A DNA stretch of 5,050 nt, from assembly GCA_002400805.1 (NCBI GenBank), contig NVRG01000119.1, forward strand, positions 1 through 5,050. Direction: 5' to 3'. Both the position numbers and the translations under genes were made by a program. The notes under the pieces were generated by a model, which ran no database searches, was not told the origin of the DNA, and saw only the letters and a program-made list of their open reading frames with translations. The stretch comes from Gammaproteobacteria bacterium (lineage in GTDB: Bacteria; Pseudomonadota; Gammaproteobacteria; Nitrosococcales; Methylophagaceae). Shown here in pieces: positions 1 through 5,050 of this stretch (position 1 is the first letter of the stretch; each line of letters starts with the position of its first letter).

Positions 1-3
1 CTC

Positions 4-38
4 AAAAAAAAGGGTAGCCTGAACAGGATACCCTTTTT
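4..38 (-). terminator. Rho-independent terminator of typA
   Basis: The left arm AAAAAGGGTA (7-16) pairs with TACCCTTTTT (29-38). The stem extends inward, after one mismatch, by CCT/AGG around a GAAC loop. Read leftward, the hairpin is followed by a run of eight T residues (complement of A4-A11), the classic intrinsic terminator form. It lies about 20 nt past the typA stop. The opposite direction also ends in five T residues, so it may work both ways for a gene lying left of the window. Confidence 0.85.
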
Positions 39-59
39 CACTTATTTCATGTTTGGCCA

Positions 60-1883
60 TTAGCCACGAGAAGCACGTTTACGCTCATGCTCCAGTAAGA
101 ACTTTTTACGCACACGTAATGATGTTGGTGTCACTTCTAATAATTCATCTTCACCAATAAACTCAAGCGCCTGCTCTAAACTCATTCTAATGGGTGGCGT
201 TAAGTTAATCGCTTCATCTGTACCCGACGCACGAACATTCGTCAATTGCTTACCTTTTAACGGGTTAACAACTAAATCATTATCTCGAGAATGAATACCA
301 ATGACCATACCTTCATAGACATCATCATTGTGGCCGATAAACATACGGCCTCGTTCTTGTAAATTGAAAATTGAGAAAGCAACCGCTTTACCAAGACCAT
401 TGGCAATCAATACACCATTATTACGTTTACCAAAGTCACCCACTTTAACCGGCGCATAATGATCAAACACACTAAAGATCAAACCTGTACCTTGGGTAGC
501 AGTTAAGAACTCAGTACGGAAGCCAATCAAACCACGTGACGGAATAATGAAATCAAGACGGACACGACCTTTACCATCTGGAACCATATCGGCTAATTGG
601 GCACCACGTTCACCTAATTTTTCCATAATAGTACCTTGATGAGTATCTTCTACATCAGCGGTTACTGCTTCATAAGGTTCTTCTTTTACGCCATCAACTT
701 CACGTATGATAACTTCCGGACGAGAAACACCCATCTCGAAGCCTTCACGGCGCATATTTTCAATCAATACTGATAAATGTAATTCACCACGACCTGATAC
801 TTTAAATTTATCTGGATCAGTAACCAATTGCTCAACTTTTAATGCCACGTTATGAATCAATTCACGATCTAGACGCTCTTTGATTTGACGTGTTGTAACA
901 AACTTACCTTCTTGACCCGCCATCGGTGAGTTATTAACTTGAAAAGTCATTGTCACTGTTGGTTCATCAACAGATAATGGAGGCAACGCTTCAACTGCCG
1001 TTGGATCACATATAGTATCCGAGATATTAAGTGAATCTATACCCGTAAAGGCAATAATATCACCAGCTTGAGCAGATTCAATTTCTTCACGCTTTAAGCC
1101 CAGAAAACCCATGACTTTTAAAACACGGCCATTTCGAGTTTTACCTTCGGTATCAATTATCGTCACCGGTGTATTGGTTTTGACGGTACCGCGTTCAATA
1201 CGCCCTACACCAATAACACCAACATAGCTGTTGTAATCTAATGAAGATACTTGCATACGAAAAGGCCCGTCAGTGTCAACGTCAGGTGCTTTTACTTTAT
1301 CTACCACCATTTGGAATAATGGTGTCATGTCGCCAGAGCGCACATCATCTTCCAAGCCAGCGAAACCATTTAGACCTGATGCATATATAACATCAAAATC
1401 TAACTGCTCATCGGTTGCATCAAGATTTGCGAATAAATCAAATGTTTGATCAAGTACCCAACCTGGACGTGCGCTTGGTTTATCAATTTTGTTAATAACA
1501 ACGATGGGCTTTAAACCTAAAGCTAATGCTTTTTGAGTTACGAAGCGCGTTTGCGGCATAGGACCTTCAGATGAATCCACTAACAACAGTACCGAATCGA
1601 CCATCGATAAAACACGTTCAACCTCGCCTCCAAAATCGGCATGGCCGGGGGTATCTACGATATTGATATGATAATCATTCCATTTTACTGCCGTATTTTT
1701 AGACAAAATGGTAATGCCACGCTCACGTTCTAAATCATTAGAATCCATCACACGTTCTTGCAGCTCTTCATGCTCACTGAATGTGCCGGATTGACGTAAT
1801 AATTGATCAACCAATGTGGTCTTGCCATGATCGACATGGGCAATAATGGCGATATTTCGTAATTTACTGATTTCTCTAGTCAT
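60..1883 (-). CDS. typA: Ribosome-associated translational GTPase TypA/BipA
   Basis: This encodes a 607-aa cytoplasmic GTPase of the EF-G/LepA superfamily, the full usual length for TypA/BipA. Family members bind the 70S ribosome and support 50S assembly and growth under cold or other stress. The G domain is intact: P-loop AHVDHGKTT (15-23), switch I RGITI (55-59), DTPGH (77-81), NKID (131-134) and a G5 SGL near 169-171. A beta-barrel domain II follows (about 205-300), then an EF-G-like domain III with GRGELHL (364-370). Domain V has SRGLIG (449-454). The TypA-specific C-terminal domain (about 485-607) has the RNNGVL and GLGKAVAF segments and ends in a basic tail. The ATG start gives the normal N-terminus just ahead of the G domain. 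The ribosome-binding site is only a weak purine-rich stretch (AAAGAAAGTGAAAA). It lies 74 nt downstream of suhB on the same strand, so either cotranscription or its own promoter is possible. No frameshift or missing motif was seen. Confidence 0.97.
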   Translation of the reverse strand: MTREISKLRNIAIIAHVDHGKTTLVDQLLRQSGTFSEHEELQERVMDSNDLERERGITILSKNTAVKWNDYHINIVDTPGHADFGGEVERVLSMVDSVLLLVDSSEGPMPQTRFVTQKALALGLKPIVVINKIDKPSARPGWVLDQTFDLFANLDATDEQLDFDVIYASGLNGFAGLEDDVRSGDMTPLFQMVVDKVKAPDVDTDGPFRMQVSSLDYNSYVGVIGVGRIERGTVKTNTPVTIIDTEGKTRNGRVLKVMGFLGLKREEIESAQAGDIIAFTGIDSLNISDTICDPTAVEALPPLSVDEPTVTMTFQVNNSPMAGQEGKFVTTRQIKERLDRELIHNVALKVEQLVTDPDKFKVSGRGELHLSVLIENMRREGFEMGVSRPEVIIREVDGVKEEPYEAVTADVEDTHQGTIMEKLGERGAQLADMVPDGKGRVRLDFIIPSRGLIGFRTEFLTATQGTGLIFSVFDHYAPVKVGDFGKRNNGVLIANGLGKAVAFSIFNLQERGRMFIGHNDDVYEGMVIGIHSRDNDLVVNPLKGKQLTNVRASGTDEAINLTPPIRMSLEQALEFIGEDELLEVTPTSLRVRKKFLLEHERKRASRG

Positions 1884-1912
1884 TTTTCACTTTCTTTTTT
1901 GTGTTTCTGCTC

Positions 1913-1934
1913 ATGTGTAAATCGATATACACAT
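1913..1934. promoter_or_regulatory. 22-bp palindrome upstream of typA, operator candidate
   Basis: This is an inverted repeat with arms ATGTGTA and TACACAT around a core containing ATCGAT, centred between 1923 and 1924. All but the two bases of one symmetric position pair (A1920/T1927) are complementary across the centre, giving 20 of 22 positions in symmetry. It lies 30-51 nt upstream of the typA start, in the suhB-typA gap, and includes an AT-rich hexamer (TATATC, leftward) that could serve as a -10 element. The form is that of a dimeric regulator's binding site. The half-site spacing does not fit CRP (TGTGA-N6-TCACA), and I do not recognise the motif. Confidence 0.45.
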
Positions 1935-1957
1935 TCCGAAAAGATGCCATTACGGCG

Positions 1958-2755
1958 CTATTTTTTTAACTCGTCTGTCAAATGAGGCGTGATACCGTCA
2001 AGCATCTGTTTCTGCACGTGTAAGTTACCGACCACTACATTACCGCTATTAATGTAATTATCACCACCAACAAAATCGCTGATCACACCACCCGCTTCTT
2101 CAATCAATAAGGCACCGGCAGCCAGATCCCATTTTTCCAAGCCAATTTCCCAATACCCATCTAATCGTCCCGCAGCTACATAAGCCAAGTCTAAGGCAGC
2201 AGAACCTGTACGACGCACATCAGCAACTTGGTTAAACAAACTAGTAAAGGTCGCTAAAAAAGCGGGTAAATGTTGTGGATTTTTAAACGGGAAGCCTGTC
2301 GCTAACAAGCTATTAGCCAACTCTTTGCGTTTAGCAACGCGTAAACGACGATCATTTAATTGTGCACCGTCACCACGACTCGCAGTGAAAAGCTCCTCGC
2401 GCAAAGGGTCATAAACAACCCCGTGTTCTATTTTACCGCGAACCATAACGGCAATTGAGACACAATAATGAGGGAAGCCATGCAAAAAGTTAGTAGTGCC
2501 ATCTAATGGATCGATGATCCATACCGTATCACTATCACCACTATTACCGGATTCTTCCGCCATAATGGCATGGTCAGGATAGGCTTTGGTAATAGCGTTA
2601 ATAATTTCGCGCTCAGCTAAACGGTCAACATCAGAAACAAAATCATTGCGTCCCTTTGTTGTTACATCTAAATGTTCAACATGTTGTATAGAACGAATAA
2701 TAACGTTGCCCGCGCTACGGGCTGCCCGAATGGCAATATTCAGCAATGGGTGCAT
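1958..2755 (-). CDS. suhB: Inositol-1-monophosphatase family protein SuhB
   Basis: This is a 265-aa cytoplasmic, Mg2+-dependent phosphatase that hydrolyses inositol monophosphates. E. coli SuhB is 267 aa and also joins the NusA/NusB rRNA antitermination complex, its main physiological role there. The metal-binding motifs are complete: EESG (67-70), DPLDGTTN (82-89) and WDLAAG (209-214), giving the ligands E67, D82, D85 and D210. The segments DVRRTGSAALDLAYVAAGR (179-197) and FPFK (155-158) also match E. coli SuhB closely. I chose the ATG at 2755 because its product begins MHPLLNIAIRAAR, aligning from residue 1 with E. coli MHPMLNIAVRAAR. A TTG seven codons upstream would add an unmatched extension. 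There is no strong Shine-Dalgarno sequence; a GGAAA lies about 14 nt upstream. The stop is TAG, followed on the same strand by typA. Whether it acts mainly as phosphatase or as rRNA maturation factor in this organism cannot be read from sequence. Confidence 0.96.
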   Translation of the reverse strand: MHPLLNIAIRAARSAGNVIIRSIQHVEHLDVTTKGRNDFVSDVDRLAEREIINAITKAYPDHAIMAEESGNSGDSDTVWIIDPLDGTTNFLHGFPHYCVSIAVMVRGKIEHGVVYDPLREELFTASRGDGAQLNDRRLRVAKRKELANSLLATGFPFKNPQHLPAFLATFTSLFNQVADVRRTGSAALDLAYVAAGRLDGYWEIGLEKWDLAAGALLIEEAGGVISDFVGGDNYINSGNVVVGNLHVQKQMLDGITPHLTDELKK

Positions 2756-2808
2756 AGACAAATTTTTCCAGAGCAAGTAAAAACAAGTTTGTTTCTACCA
2801 TTAATTTG

Positions 2809-2826
2809 GTGATGATTTATCATCAC
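2809..2826. repeat. 18-bp dyad in the suhB leader
   Basis: Arms GTGATGAT (2809-2816) and ATCATCAC (2819-2826) are perfectly complementary around a TT spacer. If suhB is transcribed from the extended -10 just to the right, the dyad lies at roughly +12 to +29 of the transcript. It could be an operator acting as a roadblock, or an RNA hairpin with a 7-bp stem and a UAAA loop near the 5' end. No T-run follows it on the suhB strand, so it is not an intrinsic terminator. The binding protein is unknown. Confidence 0.45.
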
Positions 2827-2843
2827 GGCGATTTAATCGAACA

Positions 2844-2852
2844 ATTATAACA
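2844..2852 (-). promoter_or_regulatory. Extended -10 promoter element for suhB
   Basis: Read leftward, the sequence is TGTTATAAT: a perfect TATAAT hexamer (2844-2849) preceded by TG one base away, the extended -10 form. No good -35 hexamer is present at normal spacing (TGCTAA at 17 nt is poor), which is typical of extended -10 promoters. The predicted start of transcription is near 2837, giving a suhB leader of about 80 nt. A six-base inverted repeat (CAATTA at 2842-2847, TAATTG at 2855-2860) straddles the element, and CGATT-T-AATCG (2829-2839) overlaps the predicted start site. Confidence 0.55.
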
Positions 2853-2902
2853 ACTAATTGCACTATTTAGCAGTTCCTGATTTTCAAGGTTGGACAGCGT
2901 AA

Positions 2903-2932
2903 TTATTTCCTGATAGCCTCACCCTGTATATT
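2903..2932 (+). promoter_or_regulatory. Candidate sigma-70 promoter for the lipoprotein gene
   Basis: A -10-like TATATT (2927-2932, five of six consensus bases) is preceded at 18 nt by a poor -35 (TTATTT, 2903-2908). It would give a leader of about 50 nt before the ATG at 2990. A second -10-like hexamer, TAAAAT (2958-2963), with TTTAGC 16 nt upstream, is an alternative. Lpp-type genes are usually highly expressed, so a promoter must lie in this gap, but its exact position is uncertain. Confidence 0.35.
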
Positions 2933-2989
2933 GCCTTTAGCAATGTAGTGGATCCGCTAAAATTTATATTTATCACTCAGGAGAATTTG

Positions 2990-3289
2990 ATGAAATCATT
3001 AACTAAACTAGGCGCTGTTATTTTGCCTTTAGTCTTATTAACAGCTTGTGCTAACACGGTAGAAATGGACGCGCTTAAGGCATCAGTTGAAGCGGCACAA
3101 TCTTCAGCAGACGCTGCATTATCGGCTGCTCGTAGCGCTCAAAGCTCGGCGGATACAGCAACACGTACAGCAAATGATGCTGAAACGGCTGCCCGCGCAG
3201 CTCAAGATACTGCCACTAGTGCACAGAGTTCAGTTGATGAATGCTGCGCAAAAATCGACCGTATGTTCGAAAAAGCGATGAGCAAGTAA
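2990..3289 (+). CDS. Alanine-zipper outer-membrane lipoprotein (Lpp/OprI-like)
   Basis: This is a 99-aa precursor with a lipoprotein signal peptide. Basic MKSLTK is followed by a hydrophobic stretch and the lipobox LTAC, lipidated at C20, which leaves an 80-aa mature protein. Ala at +2 favours sorting to the outer membrane. The mature part is one heptad-repeat coiled coil. Position a runs M26, V33, A40, A47, A54, A61, A68, A75, V82, I89, A96. Position d runs L29, A36, A43, A50, A57, A64, A71, A78, C85, M92. This makes a long alanine zipper capped by larger residues, as in Lpp/OprI trimers. It ends in Lys99, the residue type that Braun's lipoprotein joins to peptidoglycan. The ATG at 2990 is preceded by AGGAG with 6-nt spacing, which decides against an in-frame ATG at 2948 that would bury the signal peptide. 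A strong terminator follows. A Cys85-Cys86 pair is unusual compared with E. coli Lpp. The family assignment is firm; covalent attachment to the wall is inferred. Confidence 0.9.
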   Translation: MKSLTKLGAVILPLVLLTACANTVEMDALKASVEAAQSSADAALSAARSAQSSADTATRTANDAETAARAAQDTATSAQSSVDECCAKIDRMFEKAMSK

Positions 3290-3306
3290 AACCTTCACCT
3301 ATAAAC

Positions 3307-3334
3307 AAGCCGGGATTATAATCCCGGCTTTTTT
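3307..3334 (+). terminator. Strong rho-independent terminator, probably bidirectional
   Basis: Bases 3307-3330 form a perfect 24-nt palindrome. Arms AAGCCGGGAT and ATCCCGGCTT surround a TATA loop, with T3329-T3334 after the GC-rich stem. It begins 17 nt past the lipoprotein stop. Because the next gene converges from the right and ends at 3353, the same hairpin probably terminates it too. On that strand it is followed by the weaker tract TTGTTTAT. Confidence 0.92.
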
Positions 3335-3352
3335 ATGCCTGCAATATTTATG

Positions 3353-4513
3353 TTATAAAGCATCACTGGACACTTTCACTGTCCATATCGGCATATCAGT
3401 TAATCTATTTACTTCTCGTGCCATCTGCTCCGCCTGTTGTTCATCATCAAATGGACCAACTAGTACTTCACCTATCGCACCGCCCTGTATCGGCCAGAAA
3501 TAATCGCCAGAATTTAAGGTGGTTAACGCCTGTGTCATTTTACTTCTGGCTTCTTGGTTAACGCCACCATGGACAAACCAAACGTCTTCAACAAAATCGG
3601 TCTCTGGTTGATTAATTTTTGTTACGACACCGTGATGTTGACGGACTACGTCTTCAGCAAATGGCCAATCATCATCAGACAACATACGATCTTGAGCGTT
3701 TAAAATTGCAGCGACCATTGGTGTCATATTATTACCTTCACGACTATCAATATCCTTCTGTATTTCATGCGCTTCTATATAAAGTACGTTGTCATGTAAT
3801 GCTGCTTTATAAGGTTGATACAAAATCTCAACAGGCGTATTCACCGGTACAATGCCAAATAGATGCTCAATATCTTCTGGAAACAATCGAATACAACCGT
3901 GACTCACCCTTAAACCTACGCCATAAGGTCGATTGGTACCATGAAGTAAATAACCTGGCATCGCTAAACGCATTGCATAAGCACCGAGAGGATTATCCGG
4001 TCCTGCAGGCACTACTTTGGGTAAGGGATCACCCTTTGCTATATGTTCGGCATGGATGGAGGCTGGCGGTGTCCATGTAGGATCTTTCTTTTTCTGAATA
4101 ATTCGCGTTTTACCCAAGGGTGTCGTCCAGCCCTCACGGCCTACACCCAGAGGATGGGTAATAACTTGCTGAGGCTGGCCTTTTTTTCGTACCGGATAAT
4201 AATACAAGCGCATTTCTGCTAAATTAATAACGATGCCTTTCTTTGCTGTATCTGGCAGGATAAACCGGTTGGGCACTAAGACTTTCTTCCCTTCACCGGG
4301 TAACCATGGGTCTAAGTTTGGGTTCGCATTAACAATTTCGTTATAGCCTAAATCAAAGCGGCGAGCGATATCCAACAAGGTATCTTCCTCATGACTATAG
4401 ACGATTATATTATGACCAACTATCCGAGTATTTTCATCGGCCAGATCAAATGTGGTGGCGAATAATGATGGTGTAATCAACGTTGCAATAATGAGATAAA
4501 CAAAACGAAGCAT
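3353..4513 (-). CDS. L,D-transpeptidase: LysM, YkuD and C-terminal SPOR-like domain
   Basis: This is a 386-aa exported enzyme of the ErfK/YbiS/YcfS family. Such enzymes use a catalytic cysteine to attack the mDAP-D-Ala bond of peptidoglycan tetrapeptides. They then transfer it to Braun's lipoprotein or to another stem peptide. A signal peptide (1-19) ends SLFA. A LysM-like peptidoglycan-binding domain covers about 36-83. The YkuD catalytic domain covers about 93-233, with H191 in LLHGTN and the signature SHGCIRL (204-210), giving H205, G206, catalytic C207 and R209. A linker (about 237-308) leads to residues about 311-382. These fit a SPOR fold: strand VWFVHGGV, helix, strand FWPIQGG, strand VLVGPF, helix, strand IWTVKV. 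SPOR domains bind denuded septal glycans. The gene converges on the lipoprotein gene and is divergent from bamD. The ATG start is supported by the signal peptide; AAGG lies about 11 nt before it, a weak ribosome-binding site. The catalytic assignment is firm, while the precise acceptor and the SPOR call are inferences. Confidence 0.93.
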   Translation of the reverse strand: MLRFVYLIIATLITPSLFATTFDLADENTRIVGHNIIVYSHEEDTLLDIARRFDLGYNEIVNANPNLDPWLPGEGKKVLVPNRFILPDTAKKGIVINLAEMRLYYYPVRKKGQPQQVITHPLGVGREGWTTPLGKTRIIQKKKDPTWTPPASIHAEHIAKGDPLPKVVPAGPDNPLGAYAMRLAMPGYLLHGTNRPYGVGLRVSHGCIRLFPEDIEHLFGIVPVNTPVEILYQPYKAALHDNVLYIEAHEIQKDIDSREGNNMTPMVAAILNAQDRMLSDDDWPFAEDVVRQHHGVVTKINQPETDFVEDVWFVHGGVNQEARSKMTQALTTLNSGDYFWPIQGGAIGEVLVGPFDDEQQAEQMAREVNRLTDMPIWTVKVSSDAL

Positions 4514-4646
4514 GGATTAATTCGGCCTTAATTAACTATATAAACAGCATTGTACATGGATTATTGATTCATCTGCATCGCCAGAAAATCAGGGAAAACT
4601 TAAATCTGCCTTTACCAACAAGCAACAGCTAGGTAACCTACTCCTC
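4514..4646. promoter_or_regulatory. Divergent promoter region between the L,D-transpeptidase gene and bamD
   Basis: This 133-bp gap must drive leftward and rightward genes. For the leftward gene, TATAGT (4535-4540) or the overlapping TATATA (4537-4542) is a reasonable -10, about 22-30 nt from its ATG, with no clear -35. No convincing -35/-10 pair was found for bamD. An AT-rich inverted repeat, TTAATT (4517-4522) and AATTAA (4530-4535), sits next to the leftward start. bamD has only a weak ribosome-binding site: AGG about 13 nt before its ATG. Confidence 0.35.
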
Positions 4647-5050
4647 ATGAAAAAATATTACCTACCTTTAATTATTAGTCTCGCTGTTCTGTCCGGCTGC
4701 TCTTATTTCGAAACCGAAGAAGTGGTAGCTGAAGAAGCTTGGACTGTAGAGCGCATCTACTCTGAAGCTAAAGCAGCCTTGAATGCCGCTGATTACCATA
4801 CCGCTTTACAATATTATACCCAGCTAGAAGCCCGTTTCCCCTTTGGTGATTATGCGCAACAAGCGTTACTAGAATCGGCATACGCCCATTATAAAGATGA
4901 TGAACCAGAGAGTGCATTAGCGACCATTGACAGGTTTATGCGTGTGTACCCACTTAATCCGAATATGGATTACGCCATTTACTTACGCGGTTTAATTAAC
5001 TTCAATAAAGATATTGGGCTGGTCGAAAAATATATTCCCCGTGATGAATC
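4647..5050 (+). CDS. bamD: Outer-membrane assembly lipoprotein BamD (5' part, truncated by window end)
   Basis: The first 134 codons of BamD (ComL/YfiO) are present; the gene runs off the right edge. The E. coli protein is 245 aa. BamD is the essential lipoprotein of the BAM complex. It sits on the inner leaflet of the outer membrane and, with BamA, inserts beta-barrel proteins. The lipoprotein signal MKKYYLPLIISLAVLSGC ends in the lipobox LSGC, with lipidated C18 and Ser at +2, favouring outer-membrane sorting. An acidic linker (about 22-31) leads into TPR repeats. TPR 1 (about 35-66) ends in ARFPFGDYAQQ, matching E. coli NRYPFGPYSQQ. TPR 2 (about 71-103) contains AHYKDDEPESALATIDRFMR, and YAIYLRGLINFN (109-120) begins the next. 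The ATG at 4647 is the only in-frame start compatible with the signal peptide. No frameshift is seen in the visible part. Confidence 0.95.
   Translation, partial: MKKYYLPLIISLAVLSGCSYFETEEVVAEEAWTVERIYSEAKAALNAADYHTALQYYTQLEARFPFGDYAQQALLESAYAHYKDDEPESALATIDRFMRVYPLNPNMDYAIYLRGLINFNKDIGLVEKYIPRDE

Noticed and set aside
1914..1933. CRP-binding site in the palindrome upstream of typA
   Set aside because: CRP sites are TGTGA-N6-TCACA. Here the TGTGT/ACACA half-sites are separated by 10 bases and lack the GA/TC core.
1945..1957. Small GCC/GGC hairpin just after the suhB stop as a terminator
   Set aside because: The stem is only 3-4 bp and is followed by a broken T tract. It is too weak to call an intrinsic terminator.
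2756..2776. TTG start extending suhB by seven codons
   Set aside because: Alignment to E. coli SuhB begins exactly at the ATG at 2755, and TTG is a rarer start with no better ribosome-binding site.
2586..2780. Open frame of 64 codons on the + strand
   Set aside because: It lies antisense to the 5' part of suhB, whose protein is clearly conserved. The translation resembles no family and has no ribosome-binding site.
2948..2989. Upstream in-frame ATG extending the lipoprotein by 14 residues
   Set aside because: It would put the signal peptide internally, has no ribosome-binding site, and the AGGAG at 2979-2983 points to the ATG at 2990.
3087..3281. Open frame of 64 codons on the + strand inside the lipoprotein gene
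   Set aside because: It is an out-of-frame shadow of the repetitive alanine-rich coding sequence. The lipoprotein frame has the lipobox, heptads and Shine-Dalgarno site.
3619..4080. Open frame of 153 codons on the + strand
   Set aside because: It is antisense to the conserved catalytic part of the L,D-transpeptidase. Its His/Tyr/Leu-rich translation looks like a reverse-strand artefact.
4517..4535. TTAATT-N7-AATTAA repeat, similar in layout to CAATTA-N7-TAATTG at 2842-2860, as a shared operator
   Set aside because: Both are short AT-rich arms in AT-rich intergenic DNA with different spacers; similarity at this level is expected by chance.

Overview
This window looks like ordinary chromosomal housekeeping and cell-envelope DNA from a Gram-negative gammaproteobacterium with a moderately AT-rich genome. 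Three things point there. The monophosphatase begins and runs like enterobacterial SuhB. There is a Braun/OprI-type alanine-zipper lipoprotein. There is also a BamD lipoprotein of the BAM complex. A Methylophaga/Thiotrichales-like relative is a guess from general protein character, not something the sequence proves. I see no mobile element, CRISPR array, tRNA or rRNA. Nothing looks like an undescribed multi-gene system.

Layout from left to right. A rho-independent terminator lies at the left edge and closes the leftward typA/bipA gene (ribosome-associated GTPase). Upstream of typA, in the same direction and 74 nt away, is suhB (inositol-1-monophosphatase family; in E. coli also an rRNA antitermination factor). 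The typA-suhB gap carries a 22-bp near-perfect palindrome. A 234-bp intergenic region then separates leftward suhB from a rightward gene for a 99-aa alanine-zipper lipoprotein. This region holds a strong extended -10 element for suhB, an 18-bp dyad downstream of it, and a plausible promoter for the lipoprotein. A 24-nt perfectly palindromic hairpin with a T-run ends the lipoprotein gene. It probably also serves the convergent leftward gene, an L,D-transpeptidase with LysM, YkuD and a SPOR-like C-terminal domain. Divergent from that gene, across 133 bp, is the start of bamD, which runs off the right edge.

The genes fall into two themes. typA and suhB both act on ribosome production and function. 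The lipoprotein, the L,D-transpeptidase and BamD all concern the outer membrane and its tether to peptidoglycan. The most interesting point is that a lipoprotein ending in lysine (the residue Braun's lipoprotein uses for attachment to peptidoglycan) sits tail-to-tail with a transpeptidase of the family that makes this bond. This suggests a substrate-enzyme pair. The lipoprotein also has a Cys-Cys pair, one residue of which falls in the predicted trimer core. No stretch longer than about 240 bases lacks a gene.
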